Assembly: GCA_036271555.1 (NCBI GenBank)
Contig: DATBAK010000074.1
Coordinates: forward strand, 1-36,192
Source of the DNA: Acidimicrobiia bacterium
GTDB lineage: Bacteria > Actinomycetota > Acidimicrobiia > IMCC26256 > PALSA-610
Reading direction: 5' to 3'
DNA: 36,192 nt
The notes beneath the pieces were generated by a model. The model saw only the letters and a program-made list of their open reading frames with translations. It was not told the DNA's origin and did no database searches. Both the position numbers and the translations under genes were made by a program. Below, piece after piece: positions 1 to 8,176 of the stretch. The first letter of the stretch is position 1; each line of letters begins with the position of its first letter.

Positions 1-3000
1 GCGGCCGCCTGACCCACGGTGATGGCGAGCGAATCGCTCTGCACCGTCGGTAGCGAACCGTCGGTCGCGGTGAGCGTGTACGTGCCCTGCAGGTCGATCG
101 CGCAGTCGGAGAACGACGCGACACCCGCGCTCGCGTTCACCGGGTTCGCCGCGCAGTCCAGCAGCGCACCGCCCGGGGTCGTGATCGTGAGCGTCACCGC
201 GCTCGTGTCTCCCGTCACGACGTTGCCACCCGCATCCTCCACGGACACCTCGGGCTGCGTCGCGAACGCGGTCCCACCGGTCGAGCCCGACGGCTGCGCG
301 GTGAACGCGACCTGCGCCGGGTCGCCGACCGAGATCGTGACCGACGAGCTGATGTCCGTGCCCAACGACGCGTCGGACGCGGTGAGCGTGTACGAGCCCG
401 CGAGATCGATCGCGCAACCGGCGAACGTCGCCACACCGGAAACCGCGGTCAACGGGTTCGTCGTGCACGACAAGGTCGCACCACCGGCCGACGTCAACGC
501 GAGCGACACACTGCTCGCATCGGTCGTGACCGTGTTGCCACCCGCGTCCTGCACCGCGACCACCGGCTGCGTCGAGAACGCAGCACCACCGGTCGAGCCC
601 GACGGCTGCGTCGTGAACGCGACCTGCGCCGCGCCACCGACCGTGATGGTGAGCGACGAGCTCACCGCCGACGTCAACGTGCCGTCGGTCGCGGTCAGCG
701 TGTACGTGCCGGTGTGATCGATCGCGCAACCGGCGAACGTCACGACACCGGAAACCGCGGTCTCCGGGTTCGTCGTGCACGACAAGGTCGCACCACCGGC
801 GGAGGTGAGGTTCAGGGTCACGGCACTGTTGTCCGTCGTGACCGTGTTGCCACCCGCGTCCTCGACCGTCACGACCGGTTGCGTCGTGAACGCAGTACCG
901 CCGGTCGCGCTCGACGGCTGGGTCGAGAACACCAGCAGTGCCGGGTCGCCGACGGCGATCGCGACGTCGGTGCTGTCGGTCGTGAGCGAACCGTCGGACG
1001 CGGTCACCGTCCACACACCGGTGTGGTCGATCGAGCAGTTCGCGAACGTCGCGACACCTTCCACCGCGGTCAGCGGGTTCGTGGCACACGACAACGTCCC
1101 ACCGCTCGGCGACGTGACCGCGAGCGTCACATCGCTCGTGTCACTGCGCACGATGTTGCCGAACGCGTCCTCGATCGCAACCTCGGGCTGGTTCGTGAAC
1201 GCGGTGCCACCGGTACCGGCGCCCGGCGCAGTCGTGAACACGACCTGCGACGCGGCCGCCGCGGTGATCGTGAACGTCGAGCTGACGTCGCCGCTCAACA
1301 GCCCGTCGGTCGCGGTCAACGAGAACGTGCCCGACAGGTCGACGTTGCAACCTGCGAACGTCGCGACTCCCTCGGTCGCGGCGAGCGGGCTCGCGGAGCA
1401 CGTCAGGGTCGCGCCGGCCGGGTTGGTGAGCGCCAGCGTGACGCTGCTCGTGTCCGACGTGACCGTGTTGCCACCGGCGTCCTGGATGGTGACGACCGGC
1501 TGGGTCCCGAGCGCCACGCCGGCGGTCGCGCCGCTCGGCTGCGTCGTGAACGTCACCTGCGACGCGGGACCGACCGTGATGACGACGCTCGTGCTCACCG
1601 CGTCGGCGAGCGAGCCGTCGCTCGCGGTCAACGTGTACGTGCCGGGCTGGTCGATGTTGCAGCCCGCGAACGTCGCGACACCCGACGCCGCGTTCTGCGG
1701 GTTGGTGTCGCACGCGAGCGTCGCGCCGGCGGGCGTCGTGATGGCGAGCGTCACCGCGGTGACGTTGCTCGTCACGGTGTTGCCGAGCGAGTCCTCGATC
1801 GAGACGACCGGCTGCGTCGAGAGCGCAGTACCACCGGTGCCGCTGCTGCCCGGCTCGGTCGTGAACGCGAGCTGCGTCGCGGTGCCGGGCGTCACGGCGA
1901 GCGACGAGCTCACCGCGTCGGTGAGCGAGCCGTCGCTGGCGGTCAACGTGTAGTTGCCGGTCCGGTCGATCGTGCAGGCCGCGAACGTCGCGACACCGGC
2001 GATCGCCGCGCGCGGGTTCGCCGTGCAGGTGAGGTTCGCGCCGGCGGGCGTGGTGATCGCGAGCGTCACGTTGCTCGTGTCGGTTGCGACGGTGTTGCCG
2101 CCGGCGTCCTGCACGGTGACGACGGGCTGCGTCGCGAAGGCGGCGCCGCCTGCGGCACCGACCGGCTGCGTCGTGAACGTGAGCTGCGACGCGGCACCGA
2201 CCGCGTTCGTGATCGACGCGCTGACCGCGGAGGTGAGCGAGCCGTCGGTCGCGGTCAGCGTGTACGTGCCTGCGAGGTCGATCGCACACCCGGCAAACGT
2301 CGCGACACCCGCGACGGCAGCGTTCGGGTTCGTCGTGCACGACAACGTCGCACCACCAGCCGACGTGAGCGCGAGCGTCACATTGCTCGTGTCGGACGTG
2401 ATGGTGTTCCCGCCGAGGTCCTGCACGGCGACGACCGGCTGCGACGTGAACGCCGTGCCACCCGTCGCGCCCGCGGGCTGCGTGGTGAAGGCCAGCGTCG
2501 ACGCCGCGCCGACAGTGACCGTGAACGTGTCACTGACGGCCGAGGTGAGACCCGACGACGCCGCGGTCAGCGTGTAGGTGTTGGCGTGGTCGACGTCGCA
2601 TCCCGCGAACGTCGCGACGCCCGACGTCGCGTTGACCGGGTTCGTGGTGCACGTGAGCGTCGCACCGCCGGGAGTCGTGAGCGCGAGCGTCACCGGCGCG
2701 GAGCTGCCCGTGATCGCGTTGCCACCGGCGTCCTCGACCGTGACGACGGGCTGCGTGCCGAGCGCCGTCCCACCGGTCGAGCCCGAAGGCTGCGTCGTGA
2801 AGGCGAGCTGCGACGCGGCGCCGGTCGACACGGTGATCGTCGTGCTGACCGCGGTCGTGAGCGAGCCGTCGGTCGCGGTGAGCGTGTACGTACCGGAGTG
2901 GTCGATCTTGCAGCCCGCGAACGTCGCGACACCTGCGACCGCGCCGACCGGGTTCGTGGTGCACGAGAGCGTCGCACCACCGGCCGATGTGAGCGCGAGG

Positions 3001-3790
3001 GTGACGTTGCTCTCGTCGGCGACGATGCGGTGACCGTTCGTGTCCTCGACCGTCACGACCGGCTGGGTCGCGAATGCCGCGCCGCCGGACGCCGTCGCGC
3101 TGGGCTCGACGGTGAGCGCGAGCTTCGCGGCCGCGCCCGTGATGTCGACGCTGTCACTGACGGCCGACGTCAGCGATCCGTCGGTCGCGGTGAGCGTGTA
3201 CGCGCCCGCGTTGTCGATCGCGCAACCGGCGAACGTCGCGACACCCGCGACCGCGGTCTTCGGGTTCGTGGTACAGGTCAGCGTCGCGCCGGCCGGGGTC
3301 GTCAGCGCGAGTGTGACCGCGCTCGTGTTGCCGGTGACGGTGTTGCCGCCCGCGTCGACGATCCGGACGACAGGCTGGTCTCCGAGCGCGACGCCGTGGA
3401 CGGCACCACTCGGCTCGGAGGAATAGCGCAGCGCGACGGCCTCACCGACGGAGATCGTGTTCGGCTCGCTCACCGCGTGACTGAGCGAGCCATCGGACGC
3501 GCCGAGCGTGAAGCTGCCCGTGTGGTCGATCTCGCAGCCGGAGAACGTCGCGACGCCGTTCACCGCGGCGACCGAAAGGTCGTCGCAGGACAGGGTCGCC
3601 GACGGGCTCGCCGGGCCGAAGCCGGCAAGCGACAGCGTGACGATGCTCGAGTCGCTGCTGACGAGGTTGCCGTGCGCGTCCTGGATCTCGACGACCGGTT
3701 GCGTCGCGAACGGGACGCCGCCCGTCGCGTCGCTCGGCTGCGAGAGGAAGGCGAGCTTCTTGGCCGAGCCGGTCGCGTTCGACGCGGCCA
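1..3790 (-). repeat. Tandem Ig-like domain repeat, period about 309-315 bp
   Basis: The anchor reading gtgtacgtgcc on the plus strand (encoding GTYTL on minus) recurs near 75, 384, 698, 1007, 1321, 1630, 1947, 2265, 2572, 2881, 3191 and 3507. That gives a period of 309-315 bp. Units stay in frame and keep two cysteines. The unit at about 3500-3790, next to the GYW domain, is the most divergent; the units further from it are closer to each other. Confidence 0.85.
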
Positions 3791-4697
3791 TGCCGACGAC
3801 GCTCGTCAGACCCTGGTTGCCCGCGGAACCGAAGAAGTGCGCGTCACCGAACGAGAAGACGCCACCGTCGCGAGCGACGAACCAGTAACCGGCGCCCGAG
3901 CGCGTCGGAGCCATGCCGACGATCGGCTGCGCGAGATGGACTGCGCCGGTCGAGCCGTGGAACGTCGCGTCGCCGAAGCTGAAGACGCCACCGTCGGACG
4001 CGACCATCCAGTAGCCGCTGCCCGAGTGGGACGCGGCCATGCCGACGATCGGCTGGTTGAGGTGCATCGCGCCGGTGGAGCCGTGGAACGTCGCGTCGCC
4101 GAACGAGAAGACGCCGCCGTCGCGGGCGACGAGCCAGTAGCCGTTTCCGGAAGGCGTCGCGGCCATGCCGACGATCGGCTGGTTGAGATGCATCGCGCCG
4201 GTCGAGCCGTGGAACTTCGCGTCGCCGAACGAGAAGATGCCGCCGTCGGACGCGACCATCCAGTAGCCGTGGCCTGACGGCGTCGACGCGATTCCGACGA
4301 TGGGCTGCGCGAGGTGGATGGCACCCGTCGATCCTCGGAACCCGGCGTCGCCGAACGAGAAGATCCCGCCGTCGGATCCGACCATCCAGTAGCCCTGGCC
4401 CGACGGGGTCGGCGCCATGCCGACGATCGGCCGCGCCAGGCTCGCCGCGGATCCGTGGTCGCCGGCGCTGCCGTTCGAGTAGACGCTGCCGTTCGACCCG
4501 ACGAGCCAGTAGCCGAGCGTCGGCAACGGCACGTTCTGCGGGATCGCCGACACCGCGCTCGCGTGCGCCACCGGGTGGGCGACGGCCGGACGGGCGACGT
4601 TTGCACCCGCGGCGGTCGGCGCGACCGCCGGGAGGATCCCGGCGACGGCGGTGACAAAGGAAGCCAGCACCACGAGCGCACGGCGCGCATGCAACAT
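1..4697 (-). CDS. Secreted GYW-repeat / Ig-like repeat giant protein (C-terminus beyond window)
   Basis: The minus frame opens at an ATG ending at 4697 and I see no stop to the window edge, giving about 1565 residues of an incomplete protein. Residues 1-32 look like a signal peptide (basic MLHARR, then a hydrophobic Ala/Val stretch, then APTAAGA). Residues about 60-305 hold six units of about 42 residues with the pattern GYWxVxxDGGxFSFGDAxFxGS followed by QPIVGMAxTPSG. After that come about 12 Ig-like units of 103-105 residues, each with TQPVVxVxDxxGN, LSCTTNP, GVATFxGCxID and GTYTLTATDGSL. Two cysteines per unit suggest disulfides outside the cell. A surface or secreted structural role or adhesin is inference; I recognise no enzyme domain. 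The start has only a weak ribosome-binding site. A BTAD regulator lies 214 bp upstream on the same strand. Confidence 0.85.
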   Translation of the reverse strand, partial: MLHARRALVVLASFVTAVAGILPAVAPTAAGANVARPAVAHPVAHASAVSAIPQNVPLPTLGYWLVGSNGSVYSNGSAGDHGSAASLARPIVGMAPTPSGQGYWMVGSDGGIFSFGDAGFRGSTGAIHLAQPIVGIASTPSGHGYWMVASDGGIFSFGDAKFHGSTGAMHLNQPIVGMAATPSGNGYWLVARDGGVFSFGDATFHGSTGAMHLNQPIVGMAASHSGSGYWMVASDGGVFSFGDATFHGSTGAVHLAQPIVGMAPTRSGAGYWFVARDGGVFSFGDAHFFGSAGNQGLTSVVGMAASNATGSAKKLAFLSQPSDATGGVPFATQPVVEIQDAHGNLVSSDSSIVTLSLAGFGPASPSATLSCDDLSVAAVNGVATFSGCEIDHTGSFTLGASDGSLSHAVSEPNTISVGEAVALRYSSEPSGAVHGVALGDQPVVRIVDAGGNTVTGNTSAVTLALTTPAGATLTCTTNPKTAVAGVATFAGCAIDNAGAYTLTATDGSLTSAVSDSVDITGAAAKLALTVEPSATASGGAAFATQPVVTVEDTNGHRIVADESNVTLALTSAGGATLSCTTNPVGAVAGVATFAGCKIDHSGTYTLTATDGSLTTAVSTTITVSTGAASQLAFTTQPSGSTGGTALGTQPVVTVEDAGGNAITGSSAPVTLALTTPGGATLTCTTNPVNATSGVATFAGCDVDHANTYTLTAASSGLTSAVSDTFTVTVGAASTLAFTTQPAGATGGTAFTSQPVVAVQDLGGNTITSDTSNVTLALTSAGGATLSCTTNPNAAVAGVATFAGCAIDLAGTYTLTATDGSLTSAVSASITNAVGAASQLTFTTQPVGAAGGAAFATQPVVTVQDAGGNTVATDTSNVTLAITTPAGANLTCTANPRAAIAGVATFAACTIDRTGNYTLTASDGSLTDAVSSSLAVTPGTATQLAFTTEPGSSGTGGTALSTQPVVSIEDSLGNTVTSNVTAVTLAITTPAGATLACDTNPQNAASGVATFAGCNIDQPGTYTLTASDGSLADAVSTSVVITVGPASQVTFTTQPSGATAGVALGTQPVVTIQDAGGNTVTSDTSSVTLALTNPAGATLTCSASPLAATEGVATFAGCNVDLSGTFSLTATDGLLSGDVSSTFTITAAAASQVVFTTAPGAGTGGTAFTNQPEVAIEDAFGNIVRSDTSDVTLAVTSPSGGTLSCATNPLTAVEGVATFANCSIDHTGVWTVTASDGSLTTDSTDVAIAVGDPALLVFSTQPSSATGGTAFTTQPVVTVEDAGGNTVTTDNSAVTLNLTSAGGATLSCTTNPETAVSGVVTFAGCAIDHTGTYTLTATDGTLTSAVSSSLTITVGGAAQVAFTTQPSGSTGGAAFSTQPVVAVQDAGGNTVTTDASSVSLALTSAGGATLSCTTNPLTAVSGVATFAGCAIDLAGSYTLTASDASLGTDISSSVTISVGDPAQVAFTAQPSGSTGGTAFATQPEVSVEDAGGNVVTGDTSAVTLTITTPGGALLDCAANPVNASAGVASFSDCAIDLQGTYTLTATDGSLPTVQSDSLAITVGQAA
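3800..4520 (-). repeat. Six tandem 42-residue GYW units (copy 1)
   Basis: Six units of about 126 bp encode the GYW...DGG...FGDA...GS pattern at the N-terminal side of the protein. The first unit (near 4510-4400) is the most divergent, with NGSVYSNGSAGDHGS in place of the usual core. A closed six-unit beta-propeller is a structural inference from unit length and number. Confidence 0.75.
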
Positions 4698-4762
4698 GGA
4701 GATCGTCTTTCGGTCGGCGACGGCCTCGCAGAATCACGAGACGCGTGTCGACCCGGCGTTCG

Positions 4763-4774
4763 AGACCCGGGTCT
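4763..4774. promoter_or_regulatory. 12-bp palindrome upstream of the giant secreted protein gene
   Basis: AGACCCGGGTCT is a perfect palindrome 66-77 bp upstream of the start at 4697, within the 214-bp gap to the BTAD gene. It could be an operator, but GC-rich palindromes this short can occur by chance. Nothing else is recognisable in 4698-4911. Confidence 0.25.
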
Positions 4775-4911
4775 TCACGCAAGGTGCGCCGATCGCCGTG
4801 ACCGGCGCGCCACATCACCGTGACGGGAGGCCGGACGTGCCGCGCTCGAGCGCGATCACGACCCGTCGATCCGCGTGACGGCGGCCACGCGAGGCCGTCG
4901 TCAACGCATGA

Positions 4912-5652
4912 TCAAATGCCGACCAACTCCCGCAGCCGCGGTGTCGGCTCGATGCCGAGCTCCGATTGCAGGAGACTCTGGTACCGATCGAACTGCCGCC
5001 GCGCCTCCGACTGATTGCTCTCCGCGAGGTGCACGCGAATGAGCGCGGCGTGCGCGCTCTCGCGCAGCGGCTCGGCGCGGATCGCGGCCATTGCGGCCGC
5101 GGTCGCGTCGGCGAAGCGGTGGTGCGAGACGAGCTGGTTCGCCAACGCCTCGAGGGCGTGCAGTCGAAGCTGCCGCCACTCCTCGGCCTCGTTCACGACC
5201 CACTCGTCGGTCCAACCGGGCAGCAGGTCGAAGGCGAGCGTCGAGATCGATGCGGTCGCGAGGTCGTTCTCGTTGAGCGCGTTCGGTCCGCCGAGGAGAC
5301 GATGCGCGAGCGTTTGCGCGTCACGGAAGTCGACGGTGATGCCGTCGGAGAGCGTGAGATCGACGTCGGTCACCGCGACCGCGGCGCGCGCCGCGCTCGG
5401 GATACGCAAGAGCGTGGAGCGCAGGCTCGCGAGCGCGTGGCGATCGGAGACCTCGGGCCACAGCGCACCGGCGATCGCGGCGCGATGCACGACCCGGCCC
5501 CGCAACGCAAGCAGCGCGAGGAGCCGCTGGGTGCCGGCCGCGACGGGCATCGGCATCCCCGACCCGTCGGTCAGCTCGAATCGGCCGAGGAGCGAGATGC
5601 GCAATCCGTTCTGGCTCTGGCCGTTGGTCGGACGCGGTTGGTCAAGCTCCAC
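4912..5652 (-). CDS. SARP/BTAD-domain transcriptional regulator 1
   Basis: The protein is 246 residues from the GTG start at 5652. An N-terminal winged-helix-like part (ISLLGRFEL, then RLLALLALRG, HRAAIAGALWPE and ASLRSTLLRI) is followed by a helical bacterial transcriptional activator domain ending LIRVHLAESNQSEARRQFDR and LGIEPTPRLRELVG. This is the SARP/AfsR layout without ATPase or TPR modules. I chose GTG 5652 because AAGGGGAG lies 9 nt upstream and the conserved part begins soon after. The same frame stays open to a GTG at 5808, but that adds 52 Pro/Arg-rich residues with no ribosome-binding site. It is a close paralog of the divergent gene at 5824. It may regulate the giant secreted protein downstream (inference). 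Confidence 0.8.
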   Translation of the reverse strand: MELDQPRPTNGQSQNGLRISLLGRFELTDGSGMPMPVAAGTQRLLALLALRGRVVHRAAIAGALWPEVSDRHALASLRSTLLRIPSAARAAVAVTDVDLTLSDGITVDFRDAQTLAHRLLGGPNALNENDLATASISTLAFDLLPGWTDEWVVNEAEEWRQLRLHALEALANQLVSHHRFADATAAAMAAIRAEPLRESAHAALIRVHLAESNQSEARRQFDRYQSLLQSELGIEPTPRLRELVGI

Positions 5653-5823
5653 GGAGGTGTGCTCCCCTTCGATGATCGGTCTCGGGCCGGCGCTCGGAGC
5701 GGCTCGGTGCGTCCCGTTGCCTGCCGCCGCTGCGTACAGGCGCGTGTTGCGGGGGTACCCGCGGCTTCGCGACGCGAAACGAATCCCGGTCAGCGCATGA
5801 TATTTCACGGAGAGTGGTAGGGC

Positions 5824-6714
5824 ATGCCGATGCAGGTTTCCGTCCTCGGCGGATTCGATTTCGCCGTGGCCGACGGCTCGCGCCCCCCGCTCGCGGCGGG
5901 GGCCCGGCGCCTGCTCGCGTACCTGGCGCTGCGGGTCGAGCCGGTTTCGCGCCGTACCGCCGCCGGCTCGCTGTGGCCCGACGCCGACGACGAGCGCGCC
6001 GCGGCCAGCCTGCGCACCGCGCTCTCACGACTCGACTCGGGCGCGCGCGACGCACTCGCGGTCGAGCACGGCACGCTCGGTCTCGCGTCCGACGTCGTCG
6101 TCGACTTCCGCGCCTCGCAGTCGCTCGCGCGTCGACTGCTCGCCGACGACGAGCGCGCGACCGATCTCGATCCCGACGCGGTCGCGGCGTTGTCGTGCGA
6201 CGTCCTTCCCGACTGGTACGACGAATGGGTCGTGCCCGATGCCGAGGAATGGCGGCAGCTGCGCGTCGCCGCGCTCGAAGCGCTCGCCGCACGGCTGCTC
6301 GCGACGGGTCGCTTCGCGCACGCGATGCTCGCGGCGGTGTCGGCCGTGCACGTCGAACCGTTGCGCGAACGCGCGAACGCGACCGTCATCCGCGTGCACC
6401 TCGCCGAAGGCAATCGCGCCGACGCACTGTGCGAGTTCCGTCGCTACCGCGCGCTCGTGCAGCGCGAGCTCGGTGTCGAGCCGACCGACACGCTCTACGA
6501 GCTCGTCGGCGTCTCCCCCGCGGCGACGCGCCGGCGCGGCGACGGTCACGTGCCGACGCCGAAGTGGGACGAGGTCCGCGACGTTCACGCGCGCGTCGCA
6601 GATCTGCGAGGAACGAGCTCCCGCGGAAAGGAGTCGGCGCGTGAGGCGTCAGGAGCGGCGAGCGCCCGCGAGGCGGGAATCCCGCCTCGCAGCGAGTGCG
6701 ACCAAGAAAGCTGA
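5824..6714 (+). CDS. SARP/BTAD-domain transcriptional regulator 2
   Basis: The protein is 296 residues. Its N-terminal winged-helix-like part (MPMQVSVLGGFDFAV, RRLLAYLALRVEP, ASLRTALSRL) and BTAD half (DEWVVPDAEEWRQLR, VIRVHLAEGNRADAL, LGVEPTDTLYELVG) match the divergent neighbour almost motif for motif. The last 30 or so residues (from about 266) are unlike the paralog and are encoded by repeat copy A, so the C-terminus seems to have been extended by repeat DNA. The stop codon lies inside a palindrome (6709-6728) that precedes the acyl-CoA dehydrogenase gene. The divergent gap 5653-5823 contains an AT-rich patch (5797-5805) that could be a promoter element; the evidence is weak. Confidence 0.8.
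   Translation: MPMQVSVLGGFDFAVADGSRPPLAAGARRLLAYLALRVEPVSRRTAAGSLWPDADDERAAASLRTALSRLDSGARDALAVEHGTLGLASDVVVDFRASQSLARRLLADDERATDLDPDAVAALSCDVLPDWYDEWVVPDAEEWRQLRVAALEALAARLLATGRFAHAMLAAVSAVHVEPLRERANATVIRVHLAEGNRADALCEFRRYRALVQRELGVEPTDTLYELVGVSPAATRRRGDGHVPTPKWDEVRDVHARVADLRGTSSRGKESAREASGAASAREAGIPPRSECDQES
6621..6703 (-). repeat. Dispersed repeat copy A (83 bp, with hairpin)
   Basis: Read on minus it begins GGTCGCACTCGCT and ends TTTCCGCGG. It aligns without gaps to copy B with 11 differences in 83 positions. It contains a perfect inverted repeat at 6668-6690: arms GCGAGGCGGG and CCCGCCTCGC around a 3-nt loop. It lies inside the 3' end of the BTAD gene, with its GGTCGC end facing the acyl-CoA dehydrogenase gene. 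Confidence 0.8.
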
Positions 6715-6728
6715 CGCCGGTGTCAGCT
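6709..6728. promoter_or_regulatory. Palindromic operator candidate before the acyl-CoA dehydrogenase gene
   Basis: AGCTGAC and GTCAGCT form a perfect 7-bp inverted repeat around a 6-nt GCCGGT centre, 40 bp before the ATG at 6768. It overlaps the stop codon of the BTAD gene. Size and symmetry resemble operators of TetR-type regulators of acyl-CoA metabolism, but no such regulator is in the window. Confidence 0.45.
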
Positions 6729-6767
6729 AGCTTCTCCGCGCGCAGCAGCGACGACGCGGAGGACACG

Positions 6768-8066
6768 ATGGGCTGGGACTTCTCGACGGACCCGGAGTAC
6801 CAGGAGCAGCTCGACTGGGTCCGAGAGTTCGTGCACGACGAGATCGAGCCGCTCGACCTCGCGTTCCCGCACCACATCGTCTACGACAAGAGCCACCCCG
6901 TGCACCGCGAGGTGGTGAAGCCGCTCCAGGCGGTCGTGAAGCAGAAGGGCATGTGGGCCTGGCACCTCGACCGCGAGCTCGGCGGGACCGGCGAGGGTCA
7001 GCTCAAGCTCGCGCTGCTCAACGAGATCCTCGGCCGGTCGAGCTGGGCACCGATGGTGTTCGGCGCGCAGGCGCCCGACTCGGGCAACGCCGAGATCCTC
7101 GCGACCTACGGCACCGACGAGCAGAAGGCGAAGTACCTGCAGCCATTGCTCGACGGCGAGATCGTGTCGTGCTTCTCGATGACCGAGCCGCAGGGCGGCG
7201 CGGATCCGGGCGTCTTCGAGTGCCGCGCCGAACGCGACGGCGACGAGTACGTGATCAACGGCGAGAAGTGGTTCTCGTCGAACCTGCGCTACGCCGCGTT
7301 CGCGATCGTGATGTGCGTCACCGACCCCGACGTCCCCATCTACCAGGGTGCGTCGATGATGCTCGTGCCGACCGACTCGCCGGGTGTCAACATCGTGCGC
7401 AACGTCGGCATCGGTGGCGAGCGCCTGGGCGACGGCTCGCACGCGTACGTGCGCTACGAGAACGTGCGCGTGCCCGCCGACCACGTGCTCGGCGGCGAGG
7501 GACAGGCGTTCGTCATCGCGCAGACGCGCCTCGGCGGCGGGCGCATCCACCACGCGATGCGGTCCGTCGGCATGTGCCAGCGCGCGCTCGACATGCTCTG
7601 CGAACGCGCGCTCTCGCGCACGACGCAGGGCTCACTCCTCGCCGAAAAGCAGATGGTGCAGCAGTACGTGTCCGACTCGTGGATCCAGCTCCACCAGTTC
7701 CGGCTCCAGGTGATGCACGCGGCATGGACGTGCGAGAAGGTCGGCGGGCACCGCGCGCGTCTCGAGATCGCGGGCGTGAAGGTCGCGACCGCGAAGGTGC
7801 TCCAGGACATCGTGTGGCGCGCCATGCATCTCCACGGCTCGCTCGGCGTGTCGAACGAGATGCCGCTCATCGGCATGTGGACGATGGCGCCCGTGATGGG
7901 CATCGCCGACGGTCCGACCGAGGTGCACCAGGTGACGATCGCCCGCCAGGTGCTGAAGGGCTACAAGCCGCAGGAAGGGCTCTGGCCCCGCGAGCACCTG
8001 CCCTCGCGGGTGGCCGCGGCGCGCGAGAAGTTCGCGCATCTGCTCGACGAGCAGGCCTTTCTCTGA
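6768..8066 (+). CDS. Acyl-CoA dehydrogenase family protein (ACAD10/11- or LvaC-like)
   Basis: The protein is 432 residues and is predicted to be a cytoplasmic FAD flavoprotein that oxidises acyl-CoA thioesters. Motifs in order are the N-terminal helical domain (VREFVHDEIEPLD), the flavin/substrate stretch CFSMTEPQGGADPGVF, INGEKWFSSN in the middle beta domain, QTRLGGGRIHHAMR, and C-terminal MHLHGSLGVSNE with GIADGPTEVHQVTIARQVL. The DGPTEVH ending and the nearby APH-type kinase resemble the ACAD10/11 branch. I chose ATG 6768 because GGAGGA lies just upstream and the family start fits; an upstream in-frame ATG at 6696 lies inside the previous gene. A palindrome sits in the promoter region. The gene is bracketed by inverted repeat copies A and B. 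Confidence 0.92.
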   Translation: MGWDFSTDPEYQEQLDWVREFVHDEIEPLDLAFPHHIVYDKSHPVHREVVKPLQAVVKQKGMWAWHLDRELGGTGEGQLKLALLNEILGRSSWAPMVFGAQAPDSGNAEILATYGTDEQKAKYLQPLLDGEIVSCFSMTEPQGGADPGVFECRAERDGDEYVINGEKWFSSNLRYAAFAIVMCVTDPDVPIYQGASMMLVPTDSPGVNIVRNVGIGGERLGDGSHAYVRYENVRVPADHVLGGEGQAFVIAQTRLGGGRIHHAMRSVGMCQRALDMLCERALSRTTQGSLLAEKQMVQQYVSDSWIQLHQFRLQVMHAAWTCEKVGGHRARLEIAGVKVATAKVLQDIVWRAMHLHGSLGVSNEMPLIGMWTMAPVMGIADGPTEVHQVTIARQVLKGYKPQEGLWPREHLPSRVAAAREKFAHLLDEQAFL

Positions 8067-8067
8067 T

Positions 8068-8150
8068 GGTCGCCCTCGCTGCGAGGCGGGATACCCGCCT
8101 CGCGGTCGCTCGCCGCTCCAGGCACCTCACGCGAGGAGTCGTTCCCGCGG
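8068..8150 (+). repeat. Dispersed repeat copy B (83 bp, with hairpin)
   Basis: It starts one base after the acyl-CoA dehydrogenase stop codon with GGTCGCCCTCGCT and ends TTCCCGCGG. It contains a perfect 10-bp stem at 8081-8103 (arms GCGAGGCGGG and CCCGCCTCGC, 3-nt loop). It fills most of the convergent gap to the nitroreductase gene, so it may also act as a terminator, though there is no T-tract. Confidence 0.8.
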
Positions 8151-8176
8151 CAAATGGTCCTGCCGAACGTTGGTGC

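Noticed and set aside
1-3790. CRISPR-like or non-coding tandem repeat
   Set aside because: The 309-315-bp period is in frame, translates to conserved Ig-like units and has no spacer structure.
714-4277. Long plus-strand open frame (about 1187 codons) opposite the repeat protein
   Set aside because: It runs in exact codon register antisense to the minus gene and encodes only Arg/Gly/Asp-rich low-complexity sequence. GC-rich codon use leaves such frames open.
4698-4911. Small RNA or extra gene in the gap
   Set aside because: Short frames here have no ribosome-binding site or recognisable sequence; only a 12-bp palindrome stands out.
5653-5808. N-terminal extension of the first BTAD protein to the GTG at 5808
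   Set aside because: The 52 extra residues are Pro/Arg-rich, have no counterpart in the paralog and lack a ribosome-binding site, while GTG 5652 has AAGGGGAG.
6621-8150. Insertion sequence
   Set aside because: Inverted repeats are present but the enclosed gene is an acyl-CoA dehydrogenase and no transposase or target duplication is visible; kept as a finding, not annotated as a mobile element.
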